A stretch of DNA of 36,232 nt from the NCBI GenBank assembly GCA_013297695.1, contig JAAFHX010000017.1:1-36232 (forward strand), read 5' to 3'. Position numbers and translations under genes: made by a program. The notes under the pieces were generated by a model that was not told where the DNA came from, did not search any database, and saw only the letters and a program-made list of their open reading frames with translations. This stretch comes from Rhodobacterales bacterium. Its GTDB lineage: Bacteria > Pseudomonadota > Alphaproteobacteria > Rhodobacterales > Rhodobacteraceae. Below, piece by piece: positions 25,635 through 35,145 of the stretch (its first letter is position 1; each line of letters opens with the position of its first letter).

Positions 25635-26692
25635 CGGGGTTCTCCTTGTTGGGAATGCTCTTTGGCCTCGGTGCCGCCGGTTGGCCCGGCTGTTCCGGAT
25701 TGGGGGGTGACGAAGTGACAGGCCACATGTCGGCCGGGTGTCACTTCGACCAGGGCGGGTTCCACCTCGCGGCAGACGGGTTGCACCTGCGGACAGCGGG
25801 TGCAGAAATTGCAGCCTTTTGGCGGGTTGGCGGGCGAGGGAACGTCGCCTTTCAGGATGATCCGCTGGCGACTGGCCTCGCGCGTCGGGTCGGGCTCGCA
25901 GACTGCCGAAAGAAGCGCCTTGGCATAGGGATGCAGCGGGTCGGCATACAGCGCGTCGCGCGGGGAAAGCTCGGCGATCTGGCCCAGATACATCACCGCG
26001 ACCCGGTCGGCGATGTGGCGGACCATGCTCAGGTCATGGCTGATGAACAGATAGGTCAGGCCCAGCCGGTCCTGCAGGTCTTCCAGCAGGTTCACCACCT
26101 GCGCCTGGATCGACACGTCCAGCGCCGCAATCGGCTCGTCGCAGACGATGAACCGCGGGTTCAGCGCCAGCGCGCGGGCAATGCCGATGCGCTGACGCTG
26201 CCCGCCCGAGAATTCATGCGGAAAGCGGTTGGCGAAGACCCGGTTCAGGCCCACCTGATCCATCAGTTCATAGACCCGGTCGAGCTTTTCGGCGCGGCTG
26301 AGCGTGGTGTGTTCGTCCAGCGGTTCGCCAATGATCCGGGCCAGGGTCATGCGGGGGTTGAGGCTGGCCTGCGGGTCCTGGAAGACCATCTGCATCTTCG
26401 GCCTGATCTGCCGCAGCGCCTCGGGCGGCAGGGTGGCGATGTCGGTGCCGTCAATCACCACCGACCCGGAGGTGACCTCGTACAGCCGCAGCAGCGTGCG
26501 CCCCACGGTGGACTTGCCGCAGCCGCTTTCGCCCACCAGCCCCAGAGTCTCGCCCTGCAGGATGTCAAAGCTGATGCCGTCCACCGCCTTCACGTCGCCG
26601 GTGTGGCGGCGCAAGAGCCCGGAGTGGATCGGAAAGTACTTGCGCAGGTCCCTGACCTGAACCAGCGGGCGGGCGGGGCTTGCATCAAGCAT
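25631..26692 (-). CDS. ABC transporter ATP-binding protein (DppF/OppF-type)
   Basis: One of two ATPases energising the importer. With ATG 26692 it has 353 residues. Walker A is GESGCGKST, the Q-loop lies in [17 protein letters not shown], the signature is [15 protein letters not shown], and Walker B is [12 protein letters not shown], followed by the switch His in [17 protein letters not shown]. The C-terminal oligopeptide-transporter extension has the cysteine set [15 protein letters not shown], the type reported to bind an iron-sulfur cluster in related proteins. The ORF track uses GTG 26698; AGAGGG is spaced for ATG 26692. It overlaps its neighbours at both ends by a few bases. Confidence 0.93.
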   Translation of the reverse strand: MLDASPARPLVQVRDLRKYFPIHSGLLRRHTGDVKAVDGISFDILQGETLGLVGESGCGKSTVGRTLLRLYEVTSGSVVIDGTDIATLPPEALRQIRPKMQMVFQDPQASLNPRMTLARIIGEPLDEHTTLSRAEKLDRVYELMDQVGLNRVFANRFPHEFSGGQRQRIGIARALALNPRFIVCDEPIAALDVSIQAQVVNLLEDLQDRLGLTYLFISHDLSMVRHIADRVAVMYLGQIAELSPRDALYADPLHPYAKALLSAVCEPDPTREASRQRIILKGDVPSPANPPKGCNFCTRCPQVQPVCREVEPALVEVTPGRHVACHFVTPQSGTAGPTGGTEAKEHSQQGEPR

Positions 26693-27680
26693 CGGCACCC
26701 TCTGGCGTCCAGTGGCAGGCTACGTCATGCCCGCGCCCGACCGGGCGGCGGGCCGGGTTCTCGCGCGCACAGCGGTCAAACGCATGGCGGCAGCGCGCCC
26801 GGAACGGGCAAGCGGTGGGGGCGGCGCCCAGAATCGGCGGCTGACCCTGGATCACCTGCAGCCGGTCACCCCGGGCACCTGCATTGGACGGAATCGTTTT
26901 CAGCAAGGCCCGCGTGTAGGGGTGGCGCGGGTTGGCGAACAGCTCCTTGACAGGGGCCTGTTCCACGACCTGACCCGCATACATCACCATGACCCGGTCG
27001 GCGATGCCCGCGATCACGCCCAGATCATGCGTGATCCAGACGATCGCCATGCCCAGCTTCGACCGCAGGTCGCGCACCAGTTCCAGAATCTGCGCCTGGA
27101 TCGTCACGTCCAGCGCGGTCGTCGGTTCGTCGGCGATCAGCACCTTGGGGTCGCAGGCCAGCGCGATGGCGATCATCACCCGCTGGCGCATCCCGCCGGA
27201 AAACTGGTGCGGATAGCTTTTCAGCCGCTTGCGCGCATCGGGAATGCCCACAAGGTCCAGCAACTCTGCCGCGCGCGTTTCGGCCTGCGCGCGGGTCATG
27301 CCCAGATGGGTGCGCAGCGGCTCCATGATCTGATCGCCCACGGTGAAGACCGGGTTCAGGCTGGTCATCGGGTCCTGAAAGACAAAGCCCACTTCGGCCC
27401 CGCGCACCGACCGCAGCGCCTCGGGGGTGATCCGCAAGAGGTCGCGCCCCTCCAGCAGCACCTGCCCGTCGCGCACATCGGCGGGGGGCGACGGCAGCAG
27501 TCCGATCAGCGACATCATCGTGACCGACTTGCCCGAGCCGCTTTCGCCCACCACCCCCAGCAACTCTCCGGGCTGGAGGTGAAAGCTGACCGAGTTGACG
27601 GCGTGGACCTCACCGCCCCGCGTCCGGAAAACGGTCTTCAGGCCCCTTACGTCAAGCACGGGCGCGGCCCCATCGGGCAT
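26685..27680 (-). CDS. ABC transporter ATP-binding protein (DppD/OppD-type)
   Basis: The first gene of the importer operon. With ATG 27680 it has 331 residues. Walker A is GESGSGKS (45-52), the signature is [15 protein letters not shown], Walker B is [12 protein letters not shown], and [28 protein letters not shown] holds the switch His. The C-terminal [15 protein letters not shown] extension resembles the Cys-rich tail of oligopeptide ATPases. The start at 27680 has GGGGAGA upstream, whereas the ORF track start at 27728 is unsupported. It ends eight bases inside the next gene. Together with the second ATPase it would form a heterodimer under the two permeases. Confidence 0.93.
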   Translation of the reverse strand: MPDGAAPVLDVRGLKTVFRTRGGEVHAVNSVSFHLQPGELLGVVGESGSGKSVTMMSLIGLLPSPPADVRDGQVLLEGRDLLRITPEALRSVRGAEVGFVFQDPMTSLNPVFTVGDQIMEPLRTHLGMTRAQAETRAAELLDLVGIPDARKRLKSYPHQFSGGMRQRVMIAIALACDPKVLIADEPTTALDVTIQAQILELVRDLRSKLGMAIVWITHDLGVIAGIADRVMVMYAGQVVEQAPVKELFANPRHPYTRALLKTIPSNAGARGDRLQVIQGQPPILGAAPTACPFRARCRHAFDRCARENPARRPVGRGHDVACHWTPEGADA

Positions 27681-27709
27681 CCCAGTCTCCCCAGTCGGTC
27701 TTTTTTCGG

Positions 27710-27726
27710 GGTCTGACGGGCAGACC
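27710..27726. repeat. Inverted repeat in the leader of the importer operon
   Basis: GGTCTG-ACGGG-CAGACC, a perfect six-base inverted repeat 30 bases before the first ATPase start. It could be a leader hairpin or a regulator site; there is no T run after it in the direction of the operon. Confidence 0.35.
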
Positions 27727-27785
27727 ACACTTGTTGGACAGCACTGTTAGCCAGAATCCTGCGCTGCGCAACCGATTGCGCGCGG

Positions 27786-27800
27786 CTGACGCGGCGTCAG
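27786..27800. promoter_or_regulatory. Palindromic operator-like site between divergent importer and oxidase genes
   Basis: CTGACG-CGG-CGTCAG, a perfect 15-base palindrome in the 248-base divergent gap. Its position suits a single regulator controlling both directions. No regulator gene is adjacent. The rest of the gap shows only weak promoter-like sequences. Confidence 0.45.
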
Positions 27801-27928
27801 GTTTGCAGATCAGCCGGGCTTGACCTTGCCGGCGCGCCGCGCCACCCTTTCGGCATGATGCCAATCTGCACCGCACCCGACGCCCGCGATCAACCCGCTT
27901 CTTTCCGCAAAGCCTGCGCGCGCGTCGG

Positions 27929-29272
27929 ATGAGCTTTCCGATTTCCCTTGAGACACCGGTCCGCTTTCCCGGACCTCTGCCCGCCGCATGCGATGTCGTG
28001 GTCATCGGCGGCGGTGTCATCGGGGTGATGACGGCGTGGTTTCTGGCTGAACGCGGGCTGCGGGTGACAGTCTGCGAAAAGGGCCGGATCGCGGCCGAGC
28101 AATCATCGCGCAACTGGGGCTGGGTGCGCCAGCAGGGCCGCGACCCCGCCGAACTGCCGATCATGGTCGAGGCGATGCGGCATTGGGACAGCCTGGCGCA
28201 GGGCTTTGGCGATGCGCTCGGGTTCCGCCGGACCGGGGTGATGTACCTCGCCACGACCGACCGCGAGATTGCGGGGTTCGAGGGGTGGCTGCCCCATGCG
28301 CGGGACCACGGGGTCGATACCCGCCTGATCTCGCGGGCCGAGGTGGTTTCCACGCTGAAGGGCGCTGTCGCGGGCTGGACGGGCGGGTTGGTCACGCCGT
28401 CTGACGCCCGCGCCGAACCCTGGGTCGCAGTGCCGATGATCGCCGCAGAAGCCGCGCGGCGCGGGGTCACGGTGGTCGAAGGCTGCGCGGTCCGCAGTCT
28501 GGACCTTGCGGCGGGCCGGGTGGTGGGGGTTGTCACCGAACAGGGTCGCGTTGCCTGCGATCGGGCGGTGCTGGCAGGCGGGGCCTGGTCATCACTGTTC
28601 GCGCGCGCCCATGGTGTCAGCTTTCCGCAACTGTCGGTGCTGGCCTCGGTTGCGGCAACCGAGCCGATGCCCGAGGTCTGGCCGGGGGCGGCAGCCGACG
28701 ACGAGTTCGCCTTTCGCCGCCGCGCCGATGGCGGCTATTCGCTGGCTCCGGGCAGCGGGCATGATTTCTGGATCGGCCCCGATGCGGTGCGCAACCTTGG
28801 AACCTATCTGCCTGTGCTGAAGAAGGATTTCCGATCCACAGGGTTTCGCCCGGCGGCGCCTTCGGGTTTTCCCGATGGCTGGAGGACCCCGCGCCGCTGG
28901 TCGGCGGACCGCGTGTCGCCGTTCGAACGCCAGCGCATCCTGAACCCCGCTCCGAACATGACGCGGCTTGGGCGGGTGCAGGATGCCTTTGCCCGCGCCT
29001 TCCCCGGTCTGGGGCGACCCCGATTGAAGACCGCCTGGGCCGGCATGATCGACACGCTGCCCGACGTGGTGCCGGTGATCGACCGGGTGGCGGCGATCCC
29101 CGGTCTGGTGCTGGCGACGGGGATGAGCGGGCATGGCTTTGGCATCGGCCCCGGCATGGGGCGGGTGATTGCCGATCTGGTGGCCGGGCGCGCGGTGGGG
29201 CATGACCTGTCACGGTTCCGGCTGTCGCGGTTCAGCGACGGGTCGGTCCTTGCGCCGGGGCCATCCCTGTGA
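27929..29272 (+). CDS. FAD-dependent oxidoreductase (D-amino-acid/amine oxidase fold)
   Basis: A 447-residue flavoprotein of the DAO family, oxidising an amine or amino acid to an imine. The dinucleotide-binding motif is CDVVVIGGGVIGVMTAWFLAERGLRVTVCEKGRIAAEQSSRNWGWVRQQGRD, where SSRNWGWVRQ is typical of the group that includes gamma-glutamylputrescine oxidase-like proteins. The C-terminal FAD block is GLVLATGMSGHGFGIGPGMGRVIADLV. The ATG at 27929 has no good ribosome site. It is divergent from the ABC importer and overlaps the VOC gene as GTGA. The substrate is inferred to be what the importer brings in; its identity is unknown. Confidence 0.88.
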   Translation: MSFPISLETPVRFPGPLPAACDVVVIGGGVIGVMTAWFLAERGLRVTVCEKGRIAAEQSSRNWGWVRQQGRDPAELPIMVEAMRHWDSLAQGFGDALGFRRTGVMYLATTDREIAGFEGWLPHARDHGVDTRLISRAEVVSTLKGAVAGWTGGLVTPSDARAEPWVAVPMIAAEAARRGVTVVEGCAVRSLDLAAGRVVGVVTEQGRVACDRAVLAGGAWSSLFARAHGVSFPQLSVLASVAATEPMPEVWPGAAADDEFAFRRRADGGYSLAPGSGHDFWIGPDAVRNLGTYLPVLKKDFRSTGFRPAAPSGFPDGWRTPRRWSADRVSPFERQRILNPAPNMTRLGRVQDAFARAFPGLGRPRLKTAWAGMIDTLPDVVPVIDRVAAIPGLVLATGMSGHGFGIGPGMGRVIADLVAGRAVGHDLSRFRLSRFSDGSVLAPGPSL

Positions 29273-29940
29273 CTGCGGCCCCGTCCGCGCGCGAGATCGT
29301 TCCCGAACTGGTCCTGCAGGACCCGGCGGCCGGTGCGGCGCTGCTGCGGCATCGGTTGGGGTTCGTGCCCGACGCCGGGCTGCTGCGGTTGGGCAGCCAG
29401 CGGGTCGCGCTGCGGCAGGGGGTGTCTTCGGGCCACGGGCCGATGGATCACCTTGCACTGGCGGTTGATGCCGTGGCCCCTGCACTTGCCGGCGTGATTG
29501 CGCGCGGCGGCACGGCGGATGCGGCGGTGACCCCTGACGGGCCGGTGCTGATCCCCGAATTCTGGGACGCGGGCACCGAATACATCTTTGTCGAAGGCCC
29601 CGAGGGCGCGCGGATCGAGCTTTGCGCCCGCCCCGGCAGCACCCGCCCGGGCCTGCCCGGCCATGACCATCTGGGCATCGCCTGCCGCGACCTGCCCGCG
29701 ATGCGCGCCTTCTTCCTGGGCCTTGGTCTGACCGAGATCGCGGCAACGGTGCTGCGCCGCGCCACGGGTGATGTGGCGGTGGCCTTCCTGTCCTCCGGCC
29801 TGTCCACGGTCGAGCTTTACGCCCCCCCGGTGCCGCCCGTGCCTGCCGCCGCCCCGTTCTGGCGCGGTCTGATGCTGGCTGGATTGACCGAGGCGCAACA
29901 GGGTCCCGAAGGGCTGCTGGTCCGCCCCCTCACGCCTTGA
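29269..29940 (+). CDS. VOC family (glyoxalase/bleomycin-resistance/dioxygenase fold) protein
   Basis: A 223-residue protein made of two VOC modules. The first has HGPMDHLALAVDAVAPALAGVIARGGTADAAVTPDG and ARIELCARPG; the second has GLPGHDHLGIACRDLPAMRAFFLGLGLTEI and ends with VELYAPP. His in MDHLALAV and HDHLGIAC and Glu in IELC are in positions of VOC metal ligands. It starts at GTG 29269, overlapping the stop of the oxidase gene (GTGA), so the two are coupled. A role in handling the oxidase product is inferred. The last 11 bases overlap the convergent GcvT-oxidoreductase gene. Confidence 0.8.
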   Translation: MTAAPSAREIVPELVLQDPAAGAALLRHRLGFVPDAGLLRLGSQRVALRQGVSSGHGPMDHLALAVDAVAPALAGVIARGGTADAAVTPDGPVLIPEFWDAGTEYIFVEGPEGARIELCARPGSTRPGLPGHDHLGIACRDLPAMRAFFLGLGLTEIAATVLRRATGDVAVAFLSSGLSTVELYAPPVPPVPAAAPFWRGLMLAGLTEAQQGPEGLLVRPLTP

Positions 29941-32380
29941 TTCGCGCCATGTCGGGGTCGTAAAGCGGCCGCAGGCTCAGCCGCGCCGGAACCCGGACCG
30001 AGGCCACGTCAAGCGCATAGCTGCCGCTGGTCAGCCAGTCGGCGGTCACGCCGCCCGGATTGCGCACATAGCCATAACCGACGGGCCGCCCGAGCGTATG
30101 GCCGAACCCGCCAGACGACAGCCAGCCCACGCGCTGCCCGTCGCGGTAGATCGTCTCGCGCCCCAGCAGAACTACCTGCGGATCGTCAACGACGAACCCG
30201 GCCAGACGCTTGGCCACGCCGCCCGCCTGCTGCGCCGCGACCGCCGCGCGCCCGATGAAAGGCAGGCCCGACCGCATCTTGCAGGCCCAGTCCAGCCCCG
30301 CCTCGACCGGGGTATGGTCTGGCCCGATATCCGACCCCCAGGCGCGATAGCCCTTTTCCAGCCGCAGCGTTTCAATGGCCCGGTAGCCCGCGTTCCGCAG
30401 GCCATGGGGCGCGCCTGCTGCCATCAGCGCCTCGTACACCGTCACGGCGCAATCGGCGGGCAGGTGCAGCTCCCACCCCAGTTCACCCACAAAGGTCACC
30501 CGCAGCGCCAGGACCGGGCAGCCGCGGATGCCGATGTCCCGTGCCGTGGCAAAGGGAAAGGCGGCGTTCGACACGTCTTCGCCCGTGACTGCCGAAAGAA
30601 TGTCGCGCGCGCGCGGCCCCATCAGCGACAGCACGGCGTTCGACGAGGTGACATCGGTCAGCACCGCCCGCGCGCCGTCGGGCAGGTTGCGGGCGATCCA
30701 GTCGAAATCATGCGTGGCGAAGCCGGTGCCGGTCACGATGTAGAAGCTTTCGAGGGCGGTGCGCACCACTGTTAGGTCGGCCTCGATGCCGCCCCGGTCG
30801 TTCAGCATCTGGGTATAAACCAGACTCCCCACGGGCCGGTCGATGTTGTTCGCCGCGATGTGGTTCAGGGCAGATGCCGCATCCGGACCATCCAGCCGGA
30901 ACTTGGCAAAGGATGACTGGTCGATCACCACGGCCGCAGTCCGGCAGGCATGATGTTCTCGCGCGACCGCGTCGAACCAGCCGGGGCGGCCATAGGAATA
31001 GCGGTCCGCCGGGGTTTCCCCTGCGGCAAGGTCGGCAAACCAGTTGGGTCGTTCCCAGCCGAGTTTCTCGCCGAAACAGGCCCCCGCCGCCGCCAGATGT
31101 GCATAAAGCGCCGACCGGCGCGTGGGGCGGGCCGAGGTGAATTCCTCGGACGGCCAGGCGATGGTGTAGTGCCGCGCATAGGCTTGCAGCGTGCGGTCGC
31201 GCACCCAGGGTCCGTCGCGGTGCACCCGTCCGAAACGGCGGATGTCGACGGGCCAGAGGTCAAAGGGTGCCGCCCCCTTCGCCACCCATTCCGCCAGCGC
31301 CATGCCCGCGCCGCCCCCGCTTGCGATGCCAAAGGCGTTGAACCCCGCGCCGACGAACAGGTTGCGCAGTTCGGGTGCCTCGCCCAGGATGAAGTTGCCG
31401 TCGGGGGTAAAGCTTTCCGGTCCGTTCAGAAGCTGCTTGATCCCGGCGCTTTCCAGCGCCGGGACGCGACCGACCGCCTTATCCATGAATTGTTCGAAAT
31501 GGTCAAAATCCGAGGTCAAGGTCTGGTAATGGAACCCCTTGGGTATTCCATTTTTCGCCCAAGGCTTCGGGTTCGGTTCATAGCCGCCCATCACCAGACC
31601 GCCGACTTCCTCTTTCCAGTAGGTCAGCCGGTCGGGGTCGCGCAGGGTGGGCAGGTCGGCCGTCACGCCCGCGATCCGTTCGGTGATCATGTACTGATGC
31701 TCGACCGACACCAGCGGCACCGAAACGCCGACCGTTGCCGCCAGCGCACGGGTCCACTGGCCGCAACACAGCACGACCTTTTCGCAGGCGATGGTTCCGC
31801 CGGGTGTTTCCACCCCCCGGATGCGGCCGCCTTCGACCAGAATGCGGGTGACGGGCATGTCCTCGACAATCGTCACCCCCGCCATCCGCGCGCCCTTGGC
31901 CAGGCTTTGCGTGATGTCGGACGGGTTGGCCTGCCCGTCGGTGGGCAGAAAGGCCGCCCCCACCAGATCGTCGATGGTCATCAGCGGCCACAGGTCCTGC
32001 GCCTCGCGCGGGGTCAGAAGGTGCATCTCCAGCCCGAAGGAGGCGGCCGTGGTGGCCTGCCGCCTGACTTCCGTCCAGCGTTCGGCGTCGCAGGCCAGCC
32101 GCAGCCCGCCGTTGCGTTTCCACCCTGTCGCAAGGCCCGTCTCCTGCGCCAGACGGTCATAAAGCGCGACCGAATAGCCCAGCAATTGCGTGATGTTGGC
32201 CGAGGTGCGCAATTGCCCCACCAGCCCCGCCGCATGAAACGTCGTGCCCGAGGTCAGCTTGTGACGCTCCAGCAGGATCGTGTCGGTCAGCCCCATCTTG
32301 CCCAGGTGGTAAGCCGTGGAACAGCCGATGATGCCGCCGCCGATGACGACGATGCGGGCAGAGGTGGGAAGATCGGTCAT
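29930..32380 (-). CDS. GcvT-domain FAD oxidoreductase (dimethylglycine/sarcosine dehydrogenase-like)
   Basis: An 816-residue enzyme of the dimethylglycine/sarcosine dehydrogenase group, which removes N-methyl groups and passes the C1 unit to tetrahydrofolate. The N-terminal DAO domain has VVIGGGIIGCSTAYHLGKMGLTDTILLERHKLTSGTTFHAAGL, where His49 matches the covalent FAD-linking His of rat DMGDH. The FAO_M-type linker follows, then the GcvT aminomethyltransferase domain (about 440-700; DQSSFAKFRLDGPDAASALNHIAANNID, VTFVGELGWELHLPAD, RAIETLRLEKGYRAWGSDIGPDHTPVEAGL) and the GcvT C-terminal barrel. The ORF track runs to 33139, through a spurious frame in the next gene; ATG 32380 forms TGATG with the phosphotransferase stop. 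The exact substrate is not shown. Confidence 0.92.
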   Translation of the reverse strand: MTDLPTSARIVVIGGGIIGCSTAYHLGKMGLTDTILLERHKLTSGTTFHAAGLVGQLRTSANITQLLGYSVALYDRLAQETGLATGWKRNGGLRLACDAERWTEVRRQATTAASFGLEMHLLTPREAQDLWPLMTIDDLVGAAFLPTDGQANPSDITQSLAKGARMAGVTIVEDMPVTRILVEGGRIRGVETPGGTIACEKVVLCCGQWTRALAATVGVSVPLVSVEHQYMITERIAGVTADLPTLRDPDRLTYWKEEVGGLVMGGYEPNPKPWAKNGIPKGFHYQTLTSDFDHFEQFMDKAVGRVPALESAGIKQLLNGPESFTPDGNFILGEAPELRNLFVGAGFNAFGIASGGGAGMALAEWVAKGAAPFDLWPVDIRRFGRVHRDGPWVRDRTLQAYARHYTIAWPSEEFTSARPTRRSALYAHLAAAGACFGEKLGWERPNWFADLAAGETPADRYSYGRPGWFDAVAREHHACRTAAVVIDQSSFAKFRLDGPDAASALNHIAANNIDRPVGSLVYTQMLNDRGGIEADLTVVRTALESFYIVTGTGFATHDFDWIARNLPDGARAVLTDVTSSNAVLSLMGPRARDILSAVTGEDVSNAAFPFATARDIGIRGCPVLALRVTFVGELGWELHLPADCAVTVYEALMAAGAPHGLRNAGYRAIETLRLEKGYRAWGSDIGPDHTPVEAGLDWACKMRSGLPFIGRAAVAAQQAGGVAKRLAGFVVDDPQVVLLGRETIYRDGQRVGWLSSGGFGHTLGRPVGYGYVRNPGGVTADWLTSGSYALDVASVRVPARLSLRPLYDPDMARIKA

Positions 32381-33255
32381 CAAGGCCCCGGATTGTTGTG
32401 AAAATCGGCCAGTGCCGCGCGAAACGCGGCCAGCGTGGTTTCGGTATAGGCGGGGAAATCCACCGCCAGATCGGAATGGGTTTCCGACACCATCGACCAC
32501 ATCGCCTCGCGCAATGCTGCCGCTGCCTTCATCGCGCGGTAGCTGTGCCAGAGGGCGGGCGACGGGGGGCGGGCAAAGTACCGCTCCAGCATCGCCGCTT
32601 CCTGATCGGCCGACAGGCTGTTGTTGGCCGCCAGCCCGCCCAGATCGAACAGCGGCGAGTTGAAGCCGGCATAATCCCAGTCGATCAGCCACAGCCGGTG
32701 GCCATCGTCGATCAGGTTGGCAGGCAGCAGGTCGTTGTGGCCGAAGACCAGATGCACCGGCCCCACTGCGGCCTCCAGTACCTCGGCGGTCGCCAGATAT
32801 CCCGGCAGGTCGAGCGCATGGCGGCTTCCGGCCAGCGTGGCGGCATAGTCGCGCAGCACATGAAAGACCCAGAAGGCCAGAACCGGGCCGCGCAGGTGCT
32901 GCGGCATCTCGCGGTGCACGCGCGCCAGCAGGTCGGTCACCCGATCCGCCATGCCGGGCGCGCGCACATCGGCGGCGGTCAGGGTCCGGCCCTCGATCCA
33001 GTCGATCACAAGCAAGCCGGGCTGATGGTGCAGAACGGCCGGCGACAGTCCGGCCGCATGGGCGGCGCGGCTGGCTGCCAATTCGTTGAACCGCATGACC
33101 TGGTGCACGGGAATGTCCGCGCCCACCCGCACCACGCACCGCCGCCCACCATCCTGCACCACGAAATTGACGTTGGTGATGCCGCCGTCCAGCGGCATGG
33201 CGATGATCGGGCCCTGCCAGATCGGCAGGGCGTGCACCCGGTCAAGCGGGGTCAT
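32380..33255 (-). CDS. Choline/ethanolamine kinase-like phosphotransferase (APH family)
   Basis: A 291-residue protein-kinase-fold small-molecule phosphotransferase. The nucleotide loop region is MPLDGGITNVNFVVQDGGRRCVVRVG, the catalytic Brenner motif is HLVFGHNDLLPANLIDDG (Asp175 as base, Asn180), and the metal site is LIDWDYAGFNSPLFDLGGLAAN (Asp192), all of the choline/ethanolamine-kinase type. ATG 33255 is chosen; TTG 33291 (ORF track) and GTG 33285 are alternatives and none has a clear ribosome site. It ends at 32380 in a TGATG overlap with the GcvT-oxidoreductase, so the two are one unit. Choline, ethanolamine or a related amino alcohol would fit. Confidence 0.87.
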   Translation of the reverse strand: MTPLDRVHALPIWQGPIIAMPLDGGITNVNFVVQDGGRRCVVRVGADIPVHQVMRFNELAASRAAHAAGLSPAVLHHQPGLLVIDWIEGRTLTAADVRAPGMADRVTDLLARVHREMPQHLRGPVLAFWVFHVLRDYAATLAGSRHALDLPGYLATAEVLEAAVGPVHLVFGHNDLLPANLIDDGHRLWLIDWDYAGFNSPLFDLGGLAANNSLSADQEAAMLERYFARPPSPALWHSYRAMKAAAALREAMWSMVSETHSDLAVDFPAYTETTLAAFRAALADFHNNPGP

Positions 33256-33347
33256 CGGGCAAGAGATGTCAGGTCGCGCATGCACTGCCAAGCGTTACCC
33301 CGCCACAGGGTCGCGTCAATGGTCATGTCGCGCCGGTTGACCCGCCG

Positions 33348-35066
33348 TCAGGTCCGCACCCCGGCAAACCGGGTCTGCCAGTCCGCACGTTCCTCGTCCG
33401 TGATCTTGCGGAACAGGTTTTCGGGCACGGTGAAGGCATGGCCGGGCGGCAGGGCAGTCAGCGCCGAGCCGATGTGGTCGGGCCACTGCGCATCCGGGCT
33501 TCCCATCGCCGCCAGCATTGCCTGTGCGGCATCCGGGATGAAGGGCTGCGACAGGATCGCATAGACCCGGATCAGGTTCAGCGCGAGGCGCACGATGGCC
33601 TCGGCACGGGCCGGATCGGTCTTGATCGCGCTCCACGGGGCCGCCGCTTGCAGGTATTCGTTGCCGATCACCCAGATCCCGCGCAGTTCGGCGGCGGCCT
33701 TGCGCACCTCCATCGCCTCCATCAGCGCCTCGTACTCGCGCACCCGCGCGCCCAGATCGGCGATCAAGGCCGTTTCCAGCGGACCAGGCGCGCCCCCGCC
33801 CGGCACGGTATCGCCCAGCTTGGTGGCGGCGAACTTGGTCACCCGGCTGACGAAGTTGCCCAGCACATCGGCGAGGTCCTTGTTGACCGAGGCCTGAAAA
33901 TTCTCCCAGGTGAACTCGGCATCGCTGTTTTCCGGCGCATGCGACAGAAGCCACCAGCGCCAGTAGTCGGCGGGCAGGACCTGCAATGCCTGATCCATGA
34001 ACACGCCGCGCCCCTGGCTGGTCGAGAACTGGCCACCGTCATAATTCAGGTAGTTGAACGACTTGATATAGTCGACCAGCTTCCACGGCTCGCCCGATCC
34101 CATGATCGTCGCGGGGAAGGACAGGGTGTGGAAGGGCACGTTGTCCTTGCCCATGAATTGCACATATCGAACATCCTCAGCCCCCTTGTCGGTGCGCCAC
34201 CAGCGTTCCCATGCAGAATCCGCATATCCATGCGCATCTGCCCATTCGGCGGCACAGGCGATGTACTCGATCGGCGCATCGAACCAGACGTAAAAGACCT
34301 TGCCCTCCATCCCCGGCCAGGGCCGGTCGCCGCGCATCACGGGCACGCCCCAGTGCAGGTCGCGCGTGATCCCCCGGTCCTGCAGGCCGTCGCCGTCATA
34401 CAGCCATTTCTTCGCGATGGAGGTGGTCAGCACCGGCCAGTCGGTCTTGCTGTCGATCCATGCCTCCAGCCGGTCGCGCAGGGCGCGCTGGCGCAGGAAA
34501 AGGTGCTTGGTTTCCCGCACTTCCAGCCGGGTCGAGCCCGAGATGGCCGAGCGCGGGTCGATCAGGTCGGTCGGATCAAGCTGCTTGGTGCAGTTCTCGC
34601 ACTGGTCGCCGCGGGCCTGGGTATAGCCGCAGTTCGGGCAGGTGCCGGTGATGTAGCGGTCGGGCAGAAAGCGGTTGTCGTCGATGGAAAAGACCTGCCG
34701 TTCCGACACTTCCTCGATCAGGCCGTTGTCGGCCAGACGGCCTGCGAAATGCTGGGTCAGGGCGCGGTTGCGCGCGCTGGACGACCGGCCGAAATGGTCG
34801 AAGGACAGCCGGAACCCCTCGGCGATCTCTTTCTGCACCGCATGCATCTGCGCGCAGAATTCATCCACGGGCTGACCCGCCTTGGCCGCCGCCAGTTCCG
34901 CCGGAGTGCCGTGTTCGTCGGTGGCGCAGAGAAACAGCACCTCATGCCCCCGACTGCGCTGGTAGCGGGCGTACAGGTCGGCGGGCAACTGGCTGCCGAC
35001 GAGGTTTCCCAGATGCTTGATCCCGTTGATATAGGGAATGGCGGAAGTGATGAGGATCCGGGCCAT
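33348..35066 (-). CDS. metG: Methionyl-tRNA synthetase
   Basis: Charges tRNA(Met) with methionine in the cytoplasm. The 572 residues start [34 protein letters not shown], with the HIGH-type site at KHLG (17-20). A four-cysteine zinc knuckle is [17 protein letters not shown] (Cys143, 146, 156, 159). The KMSKS loop is [18 protein letters not shown], with QFSTS (346-350) in place of KMSKS: both lysines are missing, as in an alternative MetRS subgroup. The anticodon-binding helical domain follows. There is no C-terminal EMAP-like tRNA-binding domain, which fits the length. The cytochrome b561 gene lies 79 bases upstream on the same strand. Confidence 0.97.
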   Translation of the reverse strand: MARILITSAIPYINGIKHLGNLVGSQLPADLYARYQRSRGHEVLFLCATDEHGTPAELAAAKAGQPVDEFCAQMHAVQKEIAEGFRLSFDHFGRSSSARNRALTQHFAGRLADNGLIEEVSERQVFSIDDNRFLPDRYITGTCPNCGYTQARGDQCENCTKQLDPTDLIDPRSAISGSTRLEVRETKHLFLRQRALRDRLEAWIDSKTDWPVLTTSIAKKWLYDGDGLQDRGITRDLHWGVPVMRGDRPWPGMEGKVFYVWFDAPIEYIACAAEWADAHGYADSAWERWWRTDKGAEDVRYVQFMGKDNVPFHTLSFPATIMGSGEPWKLVDYIKSFNYLNYDGGQFSTSQGRGVFMDQALQVLPADYWRWWLLSHAPENSDAEFTWENFQASVNKDLADVLGNFVSRVTKFAATKLGDTVPGGGAPGPLETALIADLGARVREYEALMEAMEVRKAAAELRGIWVIGNEYLQAAAPWSAIKTDPARAEAIVRLALNLIRVYAILSQPFIPDAAQAMLAAMGSPDAQWPDHIGSALTALPPGHAFTVPENLFRKITDEERADWQTRFAGVRT

Positions 35067-35145
35067 GCGCTCTTTCCATCGCTGTGCGCGCCGGGTTTAG
35101 CGCAAGGCGGGGGCAAGGGCCAGAAGCGTTGCACGCGGCCGGGGA

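Noticed and set aside
29930-33139. 1069-codon frame suggesting a fusion of oxidoreductase and upstream domain
   Set aside because: The N-terminal 253 codons are an out-of-frame reading of the phosphotransferase gene. The real start is ATG 32380.
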